64,000 bases of DNA from an uncultured Oscillospiraceae bacterium (GTDB taxonomy: Bacteria; Bacillota; Clostridia; Oscillospirales; Oscillospiraceae). Position numbers and translations under genes: made by a program. The notes under the pieces are model-generated. The model was not told the DNA's origin and did not search any database. It saw only the letters and a list, made by a program, of their open reading frames with translations. The stretch is taken from contig CAKTIM010000001.1 of assembly GCA_934565795.1 (NCBI GenBank), positions 123,811-187,810 of the forward strand. Reading direction: 5' to 3'. Positions 1 through 12,916 of the stretch are shown here, piece by piece. Position 1 is the first letter of the stretch, and each line of letters starts with the position of its first letter.

Positions 1-34
1 CTTAAGTTTTTCGTGAGATTGCTGAAAAAAAGGC

Positions 35-63
35 TTGCATCATCGCAGGAAATCCGTTATAAT
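35..63 (+). promoter_or_regulatory. Sigma-A type promoter of the ATP synthase operon
   Basis: TTGCAT at 35-40 and a perfect TATAAT at 58-63 are separated by 17 bases. Transcription would start near position 70, about 25 bases before the first gene of the atp operon. Confidence 0.75.
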
Positions 64-94
64 GTGAAATACATAATGGGGGAGGATGGGAATT

Positions 95-349
95 ATGAAA
101 GATTTTGGTCTTTTGGTGTGGCTGACACAGCTTGGTCTGAGCGTCGCCTTCCCCCTGGCCGGCTTCGTTTTGCTGGGGCTTTGGCTCCACAAAAGCATGG
201 GCTGGGGCAGCTGGACGGTCTGGTGCGGCATCGCCGTGGGTTTGATCTGCGCCGTCACCGGCTTCCGTGACTGCCTGAAAGCCATGGAGAAGCTCGGCGG
301 CGGAAAAAAAGAAAATGATACATCCGTTAATTTCAACGACCATCTGTGA
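95..349 (+). CDS. AtpZ/AtpI-like small membrane protein
   Basis: An 84-residue protein with two hydrophobic segments (about residues 5-28 and 35-55) and a charged C-terminal tail. It is the first gene of the ATP synthase operon, the usual place of the AtpZ family, which in other Firmicutes acts with AtpI as a small cation channel or assembly helper. I chose the ATG at 95 rather than the one at 86 because GGAGG at 81-85 is then nine bases upstream. Assignment rests on size, topology and position. Confidence 0.7.
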   Translation: MKDFGLLVWLTQLGLSVAFPLAGFVLLGLWLHKSMGWGSWTVWCGIAVGLICAVTGFRDCLKAMEKLGGGKKENDTSVNFNDHL

Positions 350-366
350 GCAAGGAGCATTGACGC

Positions 367-780
367 ATGGATAACCGCAAACAAATTCTTCGGCAGACAG
401 GAGAAATTGCCCTGGGTGTAGCTCTGTGCACCGGGCTAATGCTTGTGATCTATTACGGGCTCGGGAAATTCAGCACGAAGGTGCTTTGGGGCGCTATGGC
501 AGGCTTTGCGTTGGGTGTTCTGAATTTTCTTGCGATGGCCGTCATGGCCTCCCGCGCCGCTGATAAGGCCCAGGAGCAGGATGTCCGCGCCGGGAAGGCG
601 CTGATGCAAGGCTCCTACCTGGGGCGGATGGTGCTACTGTTCGTGATCCTGGTGGTGCTGGCCAAGGCCGGGCTGTGCGACCCGCTGGCCATGGTCATTC
701 CGCTGGTGTTTGTCCGCCCGGTCATTACTGTGATCGAGCTGATGGGAAAGAAAAAGTCCAAGGAGGAACCTGCAAAATGA
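367..780 (+). CDS. atpI: ATP synthase subunit I
   Basis: A 137-residue, four-helix membrane protein with a short basic C-terminus. It precedes atpB, as AtpI does in most bacterial atp operons. AtpI proteins help assemble the c-ring, and in Na+-coupled enzymes the ring depends on it. AAGGAG lies about nine bases before the ATG. The TGA stop overlaps the atpB start in an ATGA arrangement, so the two are probably translationally coupled. Confidence 0.8.
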   Translation: MDNRKQILRQTGEIALGVALCTGLMLVIYYGLGKFSTKVLWGAMAGFALGVLNFLAMAVMASRAADKAQEQDVRAGKALMQGSYLGRMVLLFVILVVLAKAGLCDPLAMVIPLVFVRPVITVIELMGKKKSKEEPAK

Positions 781-1685
781 ATGTAGAAGTAACCGGCCCT
801 TCCATACTGTTTACCCTGCCGATCCTGGGCGGAATCAACGTGACCCAGACGCTGCTGTCCTCCGCCATTGTAACGGTGCTGCTGTGCTGCTGCTTTGTCT
901 GGCTGGGCAAGGGTATCACCAAGCGCCCCGGCGGCAAGCAGGTGCTGGTGGAAAAGGGTCTTGGAATGCTGTATGACATGACCATTCAGACCATGGGCGA
1001 ACACAACGCCAGGTGGTTCCCCTTTATCTGCACTCTGTTTCTGAGCAGCATCTGCGGGAGCCTGATTGGCATGACCGGCTTCCTGCGCTCCTCCACCGCC
1101 GACCTGAGCACCACCCTGACCTGGGCAGTGATGGTCAGCGTGATCATCTGGTACAACAACATCAAAGCCAACGGCTTTCTGGGCTGGCTGAAGGGCTTCA
1201 CCGAGCCGGTGGCCGTCATGACCCCCATGAACCTGGTATCCGAGGTGGCGCAGCCCGTTTCCATGGCCTTCCGTCACTTTGGCAACGTGGCCGGCGGCGG
1301 CGTGATCACCTCTATTCTCTATACTGCCCTTTCCATGCTGTCCGCGATCATTCTGAATGCCATTTCCTCCAGCGGAATTGCGGTATCCATCGTAATGATG
1401 GTGCTTGCCGTGGGCCTGCTGGTGTGGAACAGCCGGGACAAGAAAAAATGGCGGCTGATTGTTGGCATTCTCTTTGCCCTGTTGGGTGTATTCGGCCTGC
1501 TTCAGGCGCTGGACATCATTTCCGGCGTGCCGGTTCTGGCGCTGGGTATCCCCGCTGTATTGTCTCTTTACTTTGACATTTTCTCCGGCTTTGTGCAGGC
1601 CCTGGTCTTTACGCTGCTGACCATGGTCTATGTGGCCGGTTCCTGCCCCGAGCCGGAGGAGGCCGGGAAGCAGGCGGCAGCCTGA
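777..1685 (+). CDS. atpB: F1Fo ATP synthase subunit a
   Basis: A 302-residue integral membrane subunit forming the half-channels that let ions reach the c-ring. The family motif is present, with MNLVSEVAQP followed by the essential stator arginine in MAFRHFGN. The following stretch reads AGGG where proteobacterial proteins have AGE; this is usual for clostridial subunits. The C-terminus carries extra hydrophobic helices. The start at 777 overlaps the atpI stop; the frame is open further upstream, but nothing there resembles subunit a. Confidence 0.93.
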   Translation: MNVEVTGPSILFTLPILGGINVTQTLLSSAIVTVLLCCCFVWLGKGITKRPGGKQVLVEKGLGMLYDMTIQTMGEHNARWFPFICTLFLSSICGSLIGMTGFLRSSTADLSTTLTWAVMVSVIIWYNNIKANGFLGWLKGFTEPVAVMTPMNLVSEVAQPVSMAFRHFGNVAGGGVITSILYTALSMLSAIILNAISSSGIAVSIVMMVLAVGLLVWNSRDKKKWRLIVGILFALLGVFGLLQALDIISGVPVLALGIPAVLSLYFDIFSGFVQALVFTLLTMVYVAGSCPEPEEAGKQAAA

Positions 1686-1740
1686 TCTACTTTTGTCAAC
1701 CATAAAAATTTTTATAAAAAAACATTAGGAGGAACTTTTT

Positions 1741-1986
1741 ATGGAATTAGCACAAGGAATCGCAATCTTGGGTAAGGCACTGGGCGCTGGCCTGTGCATG
1801 GGCATCGGCGCTATCGGCCCCGCCATCGGCGAAGGCAACGCCGTCTCTCACGCGCTGGAGGGCATGGCCCGTCAGCCGGAAGCCACCAGCAACCTGCGTA
1901 CCAACATGATCCTGGGCTGCGCCATCACCGAGACCACCGGCATTTACTCCCTGCTGATCGCCTTCGTTATCATGTTCGCCCTGTAA
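1741..1986 (+). CDS. atpE: F1Fo ATP synthase subunit c, predicted Na+-type with two carboxylates
   Basis: An 81-residue helical hairpin forming the rotor ring. The polar loop is ARQPEA. The ion-binding Glu64 sits in TETTGIYSL on helix 2. Helix 1 has Glu31 in GPAIGEGN, where the Ilyobacter Na+ enzyme has Gln (GQG). Glu31, Glu64, Thr65 and Tyr69 match the two-carboxylate Na+ motif described for Fusobacterium nucleatum. Ion choice is therefore predicted as Na+, by motif only. AGGAGG stands well upstream of the ATG. Confidence 0.95.
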   Translation: MELAQGIAILGKALGAGLCMGIGAIGPAIGEGNAVSHALEGMARQPEATSNLRTNMILGCAITETTGIYSLLIAFVIMFAL

Positions 1987-2025
1987 TCCCCTTTCGTTTC
2001 CAGAAATCGAAAGGAGGAAATCACA

Positions 2026-2529
2026 ATGGGTACTGAAGGATTTATCAACGTAAACTTCTGGACCGCTCTGTTTACCCTGCTCAATTTTCTCCTGGTTCTG
2101 TTCGTCGGCAAGAAATTTCTCTACGGCCCGGTCATGAAGATGATCCACGACCGTCAGAAGGAGATCGACGACATGTATGACGCCGCAGGCGCTGCCAAGC
2201 AGCAGGCCCAGTCGCTTCAGCAGGAATACCAGCAGAAGCTCAATGATGCCTCCGCCACCGCTGACCGCATGGTCCAGCAGGCTGTGACCCGCGCCCAGAG
2301 CCGGGAAGAGGAAATTCTTCGCAAGGCCAATGCCGACGCTGCCGCCATCATGGACAAGGCCAACGCCGATATCGCGCTGGAGAAGAAAAAGGCCGTCAAC
2401 GATGCCAAGAACGAGATCTCCGGGCTGGCTCTGGCGATTGCCGGTAAGGTAGTCGAAAAGGAGCTGAGCGGCGAGGACCAGTCGGCAATGATTGATCGGT
2501 TCATCAATGAATTGGGTGATCAGGTATGA
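2026..2529 (+). CDS. atpF: F1Fo ATP synthase subunit b
   Basis: A 167-residue peripheral stalk subunit: one N-terminal membrane helix (about residues 10-30) followed by a long charged, Ala/Glu/Lys-rich helix that dimerises and reaches up to the delta subunit. GGAGG precedes the ATG. The stop overlaps the atpH start by four bases (ATGA), so delta is likely made by reinitiation. Confidence 0.92.
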   Translation: MGTEGFINVNFWTALFTLLNFLLVLFVGKKFLYGPVMKMIHDRQKEIDDMYDAAGAAKQQAQSLQQEYQQKLNDASATADRMVQQAVTRAQSREEEILRKANADAAAIMDKANADIALEKKKAVNDAKNEISGLALAIAGKVVEKELSGEDQSAMIDRFINELGDQV

Positions 2530-3065
2530 CCCAAGCAGGAACAGTTTACGCCCAGGCGCTCTATGAGCTTGCGCGGGACAAGGGGCTGGACGAAAGCATT
2601 CTCTCCGAGATGAACGCTCTGGAAGAGAGCTTTGACCAGAACCCGGAATATATCCGCCTGCTGCGCTCCGCCAACCTCTCCAAGGAGGAGCGGTGCCGGA
2701 TCCTTGACCAGGGCTTCCGGGGAAAGATCGAGCAGTATCTGCTCAATTTCCTGAAAATTCTGGTGGAGAAGGATTATATTCACCTGTTTCCCGACTGCTG
2801 CCGGGCCTTCACCCGGATGTATCAGGGCGACCACAATATGCTCAGCGTGACGGCTTACACCGCCGTGGCGCTGACGGCGGCGCAGGAGGCTGCGCTGACC
2901 GAGAAACTCTCCGGCATTACGGGCAAGACCATCTTGCTGCGTAACCAGATCGATCCCGAGATCCTTGGCGGTGTGAAGCTGAGCTATGATGGAAAGTGTC
3001 TGGACGACACCGTGTCCCATCGGCTTGATAAGGTCCGGGAGCTGCTGAAAAACACCGTACTCTGA
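2526..3065 (+). CDS. atpH: F1Fo ATP synthase subunit delta
   Basis: A 179-residue soluble subunit that joins the b dimer to the top of the F1 alpha/beta hexamer. The N-terminal YAQALYELA helix and the C-terminal IDPEILGGVKL segment are family hallmarks. Length is normal. Confidence 0.92.
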   Translation: MTQAGTVYAQALYELARDKGLDESILSEMNALEESFDQNPEYIRLLRSANLSKEERCRILDQGFRGKIEQYLLNFLKILVEKDYIHLFPDCCRAFTRMYQGDHNMLSVTAYTAVALTAAQEAALTEKLSGITGKTILLRNQIDPEILGGVKLSYDGKCLDDTVSHRLDKVRELLKNTVL

Positions 3066-4595
<1,530 letters not shown>

Positions 4596-4607
4596 GGAGG
4601 GCTGACT

Positions 4608-5450
4608 ATGGCTGGCGTATCCACAAAGGAGATCAAAAACCGCATCCGCAGCATGGAGAGCACCAAGCAGATCACCAAGGCAATGGAAATGGTGGCTGCC
4701 TCCAAGCTCCGCCGTGCCCAGGCGCGGGTGATGGATTCCCGTCCTTATTTTGAGATTCTCCACCAGACCATTACCGATATTTCCGTTTCCACCCAGGACT
4801 TTTCCTCTGTGTATTTCCAGGAGCCGGGTCAGGCGAAGGTGATGTTTGTCGTCATCGCCGGTGACCGCGGGCTGGCTGGCGGCTACAACAGCAATGTGCT
4901 CAAGCTGGTGGAGGAGCAGCTCCGCGGCCAGCAGGCCGAGGTGCTTCCCATTGGCAAGAAGGCGGTGGATTTCTTCCGCAGCCGGGGCATTCCCGCGTTT
5001 ACGGAGAATTACGCGGAGGCCGCCTCCGTGTCCATCGGCGACTGTTTTTCCATTGCGAAGCAGCTGTGCAAGGCATTCCGGGAGGGTACCTACAGCCAGG
5101 TTCATGTGGCCTATACCAACTTTGAATCCATGCTGTCTCAGTCCCCCGCCGCCATGAAGCTGCTGCCGCTGGAGCACCCCAGTGCCGAAGCAGGCAGCCG
5201 GGGCAGCGACATTCTGTATGAGCCGAGCAATGAGGAAGTCTTTGAGGCCATCATCCCCGAATATCTGGGCGGATTGATGTACGGCGCGCTGTGTGAGTCC
5301 CGTGCCTCCGAGCAGGCGGCACGGCGTACCGCCATGGACAACGCCACCCAGAACGCCGAGGATATGATCGACGAGCTGAGCCTGAAATTCAACCGGGCAC
5401 GGCAGGCCGCCATCACTCAGGAAATTACCGAGATCGTGGCTGGTTCCTAA
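4608..5450 (+). CDS. atpG: F1Fo ATP synthase subunit gamma
   Basis: A 280-residue central-stalk subunit that rotates inside the alpha/beta ring. The N-terminal EIKNRIRSMESTKQITKAME and the C-terminal NRARQAAITQEITEI segments are the two conserved helices of the coiled-coil shaft. AGGAGG lies seven bases before the ATG. Confidence 0.96.
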   Translation: MAGVSTKEIKNRIRSMESTKQITKAMEMVAASKLRRAQARVMDSRPYFEILHQTITDISVSTQDFSSVYFQEPGQAKVMFVVIAGDRGLAGGYNSNVLKLVEEQLRGQQAEVLPIGKKAVDFFRSRGIPAFTENYAEAASVSIGDCFSIAKQLCKAFREGTYSQVHVAYTNFESMLSQSPAAMKLLPLEHPSAEAGSRGSDILYEPSNEEVFEAIIPEYLGGLMYGALCESRASEQAARRTAMDNATQNAEDMIDELSLKFNRARQAAITQEITEIVAGS

Positions 5451-7315
<1,865 letters not shown>

Positions 7316-7323
7316 AGCCGCAA

Positions 7324-7356
7324 AAGCGGGAGCATCCAATTCGGGTGCTCCCGCTT
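7324..7356. terminator. Bidirectional terminator between atpC and the anti-sigma gene
   Basis: A 14-bp stem (7324-7337 with 7343-7356, one G-U pair) with a five-base loop. It is flanked by A/T-rich sequence on both sides and sits between convergent genes. Confidence 0.75.
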
Positions 7357-7377
7357 AAAATTCGGCGCTTCAGTCCT

Positions 7378-8415
7378 TTACTTCTGGAGATGGAAGGTGA
7401 CAGAGCCCATAACCTCGTTGTCCCAATCTATAAAGCGCAGCGTCAGGGTATCGCTGAAGGTGCCCTTTACGTTAGACCATTTGGCTTCCAGCTTTCCTTC
7501 TTCATTTTCCATCCATCCGCCCTCGCTGTAGCTGATGCCGTCAATGTCCATTCGCTTCAGAGCTTCGGGGAATGCTTCGGGGTATTTCCCCGTCTCATCG
7601 ATTGGAAATTCCTGGTCAAACACAATGGAGTTGCCCGCCGGGGACTGGTAGACCCGGAAGGAATTGGTGCGGATGCCCGCCACCTCGTTGGCTCCCTCCG
7701 CCTTGTAGACCAGCACATCTCCGGCAGCCTCCTTTACAGTGAAAGGAAGTTCCACCCGTGTAATATCCTCTTGTCCGTCAACCCAGGCGCTGACACGGCA
7801 AATTCCCTCGGTCACGGACACGTCGGTGCTTTTCTGCCCGGTTTCCACAATGGTCATTTCACTGTCAGACTGGCTCTCGTAAAACAGGGTTGTCGTTGCG
7901 ATACCCAGCTTGTCCCGGTCTTGGATTCCGGCACCGACGTACAGCAGGGTCTTGCCCTGCTGGGCAGCATAGTCCCCCAGGGTCTGGCCGCTGGGCAGAC
8001 CGATTTCGCTCACATCGTCACCGGGGCTGCAATATTCGGGAATGACAACATATTTATCACCGCCGGAAATGCCGACACTGATGGTAAAGCTGGCGCTGTC
8101 AAACAGGCTTTCCAGCATGGTGCAGCTCCAGCCCTCCGCAGTAGTTTCCTGGGCGCTTTGGGTTTCGATGTATGCCGCCGCCTCAGAGGGGACGGCATAG
8201 GGGGTATCCTTGGTGATTTCCTGCATTCCCAGATAATTCATGGCCGCCACTGCCGTGACGATCATCAGGGAGACCGCAACGATGGCCGCGATCAGCGTAT
8301 ACTTCACCCGGCTGCGGCCGGAGCGCTTTTTCTTGTAGTTTTCCATATCCTTTGCCTCCAAAATAAACTTGTCGTGAATATTTTCGAAGGAGCTGAGCAG
8401 CTCGTAGGTGTTCAT
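7378..8415 (-). CDS. Membrane-anchored partner (probable anti-sigma factor) of the ECF sigma factor
   Basis: A 345-residue single-pass protein: about 36 cytoplasmic residues beginning MNTYELLSSFENIHDKF, one membrane helix (about 37-63) and a roughly 280-residue outer domain. The ATG overlaps the sigma-factor stop (ATGA, 8412-8415), so the two are co-translated. That arrangement is typical of an ECF sigma factor and its regulator. No zinc-binding HxxxCxxC motif is visible, so it would belong to another anti-sigma class. The outer domain is not recognised and may sense the wall or an external ligand. Confidence 0.65.
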   Translation of the reverse strand: MNTYELLSSFENIHDKFILEAKDMENYKKKRSGRSRVKYTLIAAIVAVSLMIVTAVAAMNYLGMQEITKDTPYAVPSEAAAYIETQSAQETTAEGWSCTMLESLFDSASFTISVGISGGDKYVVIPEYCSPGDDVSEIGLPSGQTLGDYAAQQGKTLLYVGAGIQDRDKLGIATTTLFYESQSDSEMTIVETGQKSTDVSVTEGICRVSAWVDGQEDITRVELPFTVKEAAGDVLVYKAEGANEVAGIRTNSFRVYQSPAGNSIVFDQEFPIDETGKYPEAFPEALKRMDIDGISYSEGGWMENEEGKLEAKWSNVKGTFSDTLTLRFIDWDNEVMGSVTFHLQK

Positions 8416-8972
8416 AGCAAATCCTCCTTCTCCAAATAGAATCGAAGTTTGTTCCGGGTGCGGAATAGCTGGGTCTTCACACTGCTGAGGGAAAGTCCCG
8501 TCTTCTCCGAGATCTCCTTCACGGAGCGCAGATACCAGTACCGGGAGACGAAAATCATCCGATCCCGCTCCGGCAGGGCTTCCAGGAAGCGGTTCAGCGC
8601 CGCCTGGAGCTCCTTCTTCCGAAGCGCTCCCTCCGCCGTGTCGCTGCCCGCGATGCATTCCTCCAGCTCGTCCAGCGCCAGGGCCGTCTCTCCCCCGCCC
8701 CGCTTGCCGGCGCTGCGTCTGCGCCAGCGGTCCAGGGAAATGTGCCGGGTGATCTTGGCCAGGAACGCTTCCAGCTGATTGGGCCTGGTGGGCGGAATGC
8801 TTTTCCACGCGGCAAGGTATGTATCGCTGACGCTTTCCTCCGCGTCCTCGTGGTTGGATAGGATATTCCACGCAATTTTGAAGCAGAAATGGCCGTACTT
8901 TCGGTCGATCTCCTGAATCGCCTGCTCTGACCGGGCGAAGAAAAGATCGACGATCTGAACGTCCTCCATCAT
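8412..8972 (-). CDS. ECF-type RNA polymerase sigma factor
   Basis: A 186-residue sigma-70 family protein with only regions 2 and 4. Region 2 reads AWNILSNHEDAEESVSDTY near residues 35-55; region 4 carries the helix-turn-helix SVKEISEKTGLSLSSVKTQL near 145-165. AGGAGG is six bases before the first of two adjacent ATGs. The next gene overlaps by four bases and encodes a membrane protein, suggesting signal-responsive control from the envelope. Confidence 0.88.
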   Translation of the reverse strand: MMEDVQIVDLFFARSEQAIQEIDRKYGHFCFKIAWNILSNHEDAEESVSDTYLAAWKSIPPTRPNQLEAFLAKITRHISLDRWRRRSAGKRGGGETALALDELEECIAGSDTAEGALRKKELQAALNRFLEALPERDRMIFVSRYWYLRSVKEISEKTGLSLSSVKTQLFRTRNKLRFYLEKEDLL

Positions 8973-9098
8973 GCGCACCTCCTGATTGATTCTATTTGTA
9001 TGTAAGGCCCTTACACCTATCAAGGCGCATTTTTTCCGCAGCGGTTACACGTTGGCGGCAAATTTTTTGTTTTTTTCAATAAAATCGCGGATACCCTC

Positions 9099-9127
9099 TT
9101 GTAAAATTCCACAATTTGACGTATACT
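9099..9127 (+). promoter_or_regulatory. Candidate promoter of asnS
   Basis: TTGTAA at 9099-9104 and TATACT at 9122-9127 with 17 bases between, about 38 bases before the asnS ATG. A TATAAT at 9132-9137 overlaps this area but has no well-spaced -35 box. Confidence 0.5.
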
Positions 9128-9164
9128 AAATTATAATTTTTCACAAGGAGAGAGGGAATCTGAA

Positions 9165-10556
<1,392 letters not shown>

Positions 10557-10568
10557 CAACAATTCTAT

Positions 10569-10600
10569 GGCCTGGCAGCATCCCCTGCCGGGCCTTTTTT
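10569..10600 (+). terminator. Rho-independent terminator of asnS
   Basis: A 10-bp GC-rich stem (10569-10578 with 10585-10594), a six-base loop and six T residues. The next gene's ribosome site begins only two bases after the T-run. Confidence 0.88.
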
Positions 10601-10614
10601 ATGGAGAAATACCA

Positions 10615-11088
10615 ATGATTTTCCGAAAAGCGACCCAGGCGGATCGGGCCGCCGTATACGCACTGTACCGCAGCCTGGTGGGAAGCCCCCGGTGCACCTG
10701 GGACGAAAACTACCCCGGCTGGCTGCAAATCAATGAGGATCTGGCGGCCGGTGGACTTTACGTCATGGCCCAGGGCGATTCCATCCTGGGGGCGATCTCC
10801 ATTGTGGCAAAGAACGAGCTGGATGCGCTCCCCTGCTGGAAATGCCGAATGGCCAAGGAAATTGCCCGGGTCGCAGTCACACCCGGGCAGCAGGGAAAGG
10901 GGGTCGGATTTGCAATGGCGCAGAACGTCTGCGCGATGCTGGCGCAGCAGGGCGTCCCGGCGGTGCATCTGCTGGTATCGCCGGAAAACACCCCCGCGCA
11001 GCGAATCTACCAAAAATGCGGCTTTGAATTCCTCGGCCCATGCACCATGTTCGGCCTGGACTTTCTCGCCTGCGAGAAGCGGCTGTGA
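10615..11088 (+). CDS. GNAT-family N-acetyltransferase
   Basis: A 157-residue acetyl-CoA-dependent transferase. The acetyl-CoA loop is VTPGQQGKGVGFAM, and the C-terminal ENTPAQRIYQKCGFEFLG helix-strand pair is typical of the family. The substrate cannot be told. I start it at the ATG at 10615, with GGAG eight bases upstream. It lies immediately behind the asnS terminator and ends three bases before the convergent membrane-protein gene. Confidence 0.82.
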   Translation: MIFRKATQADRAAVYALYRSLVGSPRCTWDENYPGWLQINEDLAAGGLYVMAQGDSILGAISIVAKNELDALPCWKCRMAKEIARVAVTPGQQGKGVGFAMAQNVCAMLAQQGVPAVHLLVSPENTPAQRIYQKCGFEFLGPCTMFGLDFLACEKRL

Positions 11089-11091
11089 CGC

Positions 11092-12906
11092 CTACGCCCG
11101 GCGCAGCTCCACACCGTATTCATTATCAGGCCGGCACACCCGATATAGGGTATCCGGCTCCGGGGCGTCCTGACTCAGCTGGGCAAATACCGGGCGCAGG
11201 GCATCCTCCACGCTGAGCAGGTACACAAAGTCGCACCCGTCCAGCAGCTGCTCCGCCCATACCTGGGCCGGATTCTCCAGGCCGGGGATGGCCACCTGGG
11301 TCTGGGCAAATCCGTTGCGGATATTGATATCCTCCGAAATCAGATCGAAGAAAATGCGATGGTGATAATGGCTGAGCGCCACGCCGTCCCCCGCCATCAC
11401 CAGGTAGACCCAGCCGCTCTCGCCGTCGGCGCGGCTCTGCTCCACGGCCTGACGGATGCGCGATGCGTCCCTGTCCGCCGCCTGGCGGGATTCATAGGGC
11501 GGGAATACGGAGCGCCACAGGGCCATCAGGCCCACAGCCGAGGCAAAGCATACCGCGGCCAGGATAGCTGCCGTCCCCCGTTTCAGGCGGCACAGCCGCT
11601 CTGACGGCCTCCAGGAAACGCAGCGGGGCAGCGCCTGCGTCAGCAGATACACCGCCAGCCCCAGCAGCGGCGCTGCCATATAGCGCTGGAAGGATTCCAG
11701 CGTCTGCCCATAGAGCAGTGCATAGCCGTAAATATAGGCAATCGTAGAACCAAGGAAGCCCGCTGCCAGCCAGCGGCTCCTTTTTTTATTCCCGCATCTC
11801 CGTTCCAGAATGAAGAACAGCCCCAGCAGCACACCGTAGACGCACGCAAAGGAAACAAGGAAGCCCAGCGGGGCCTTGTAGGCAATCATATTCCAAGAAA
11901 CGAGAGCGCGGAGCACATTCTGGATCTCCTCCCCGCTCAGCCAGTGCAGCCGCAGAGGAACGAGGCTATGGACATCATACAGCGCCAGCAGCAGCCTCCA
12001 CAGGCCCACGCTGGCCGGGATCGCCAGAACGGGCAGCAGCATGCGCCGGTTCCATTCTCCGCGCTCCAGAATGAGATACACCACCAGGGCAAACCCGGCA
12101 AAGGCAATGCCCGTGCTTTTCAGCAGGCAAAGCACCGCCAGGGCCAGGGCGAAGGACACGGAATCCGAAAGCCTCCGCTGCGGGCTGCGGGAGGCAAGGA
12201 CAAAGCAGTAGCCCATGACGATCCCCAGCAGGGGGTCAACAAACAGGGTCATTGCGAACATTGCATTGTCCCCATTGTGGGAGGTAAAGACGAAGGGCAC
12301 CAGCATGACGATCAGGCCAGCCGGGGCCAGCAGCTTCCACCGGCTCCAATCCCACGCCGCGAAACCGGGCATGAGAAAGGCCAGGGCCATGCAGGCATAG
12401 CCCACAAACAGCGCTCCCTCGGAAAACTGCCCATCAAAGGCGGTGAAGAAATAACCCAGCAGCGGCAGCGCCGGCGGGTAGGACTGCATGGTGGAGAAAA
12501 TCGGGCTGTCGCGGCCCAGCTGGAGCTTGCCCGTGGCGTGGATCGCCTTGGGCACCGCCCCCCACAGGCGAAGCTCGTCATGCCGGGATACGAAATTGCC
12601 GGAGAAGAACGCCAGGAAAATCAGGCAGATGACCAGATAGGCCACCGTCCCCGGTGTGAGCACTGCGGCAGCATAGCGCCGCAGGCCTCCGGCTCTGTGC
12701 CAGCCCGCCAGAAACACCAGCACCGCCCCGGCGCAAAGCAGGGGCAGGCCGACCCGGACGGCACTGCACAGGTAGAACGGGTACAGCCAGAGGATCACGC
12801 CGCAGAAGCAAACCGGCAGCATTTCCTCCGTCCGCCGCCGGAGCAGCACGGCGCTGCCGGAGGCCAGCAGCAGGAGGAAGAACAGGGCAGCAACGGATGT
12901 CAGCAT
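11092..12906 (-). CDS. Polytopic membrane protein, GT-C glycosyltransferase-like
   Basis: A 604-residue protein with at least ten hydrophobic segments, followed by a C-terminal soluble region (about 470-604). The first outer loop has SRHDELRLWGAVPK, an acidic pair in the position of the catalytic acidic residue of GT-C enzymes that use polyprenyl-phosphate sugars, and later SYPPALPLLGYF. This is resemblance in layout, not a firm family call. It follows the M28 peptidase by ten bases and is probably co-transcribed with it. Confidence 0.55.
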   Translation of the reverse strand: MLTSVAALFFLLLLASGSAVLLRRRTEEMLPVCFCGVILWLYPFYLCSAVRVGLPLLCAGAVLVFLAGWHRAGGLRRYAAAVLTPGTVAYLVICLIFLAFFSGNFVSRHDELRLWGAVPKAIHATGKLQLGRDSPIFSTMQSYPPALPLLGYFFTAFDGQFSEGALFVGYACMALAFLMPGFAAWDWSRWKLLAPAGLIVMLVPFVFTSHNGDNAMFAMTLFVDPLLGIVMGYCFVLASRSPQRRLSDSVSFALALAVLCLLKSTGIAFAGFALVVYLILERGEWNRRMLLPVLAIPASVGLWRLLLALYDVHSLVPLRLHWLSGEEIQNVLRALVSWNMIAYKAPLGFLVSFACVYGVLLGLFFILERRCGNKKRSRWLAAGFLGSTIAYIYGYALLYGQTLESFQRYMAAPLLGLAVYLLTQALPRCVSWRPSERLCRLKRGTAAILAAVCFASAVGLMALWRSVFPPYESRQAADRDASRIRQAVEQSRADGESGWVYLVMAGDGVALSHYHHRIFFDLISEDINIRNGFAQTQVAIPGLENPAQVWAEQLLDGCDFVYLLSVEDALRPVFAQLSQDAPEPDTLYRVCRPDNEYGVELRRA

Positions 12907-12916
12907 GTCTCCGTCC

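Noticed and set aside
1255..1305. Gly in place of the conserved Glu of subunit a (AGGG for AGE)
   Set aside because: Clostridial subunit a proteins usually lack this Glu; the essential arginine is present.
9132..9137. TATAAT just upstream of asnS as the main -10
   Set aside because: Its best -35 (TTGACG, 9116-9121) is only ten bases away; the TTGTAA-17-TATACT pair fits better.
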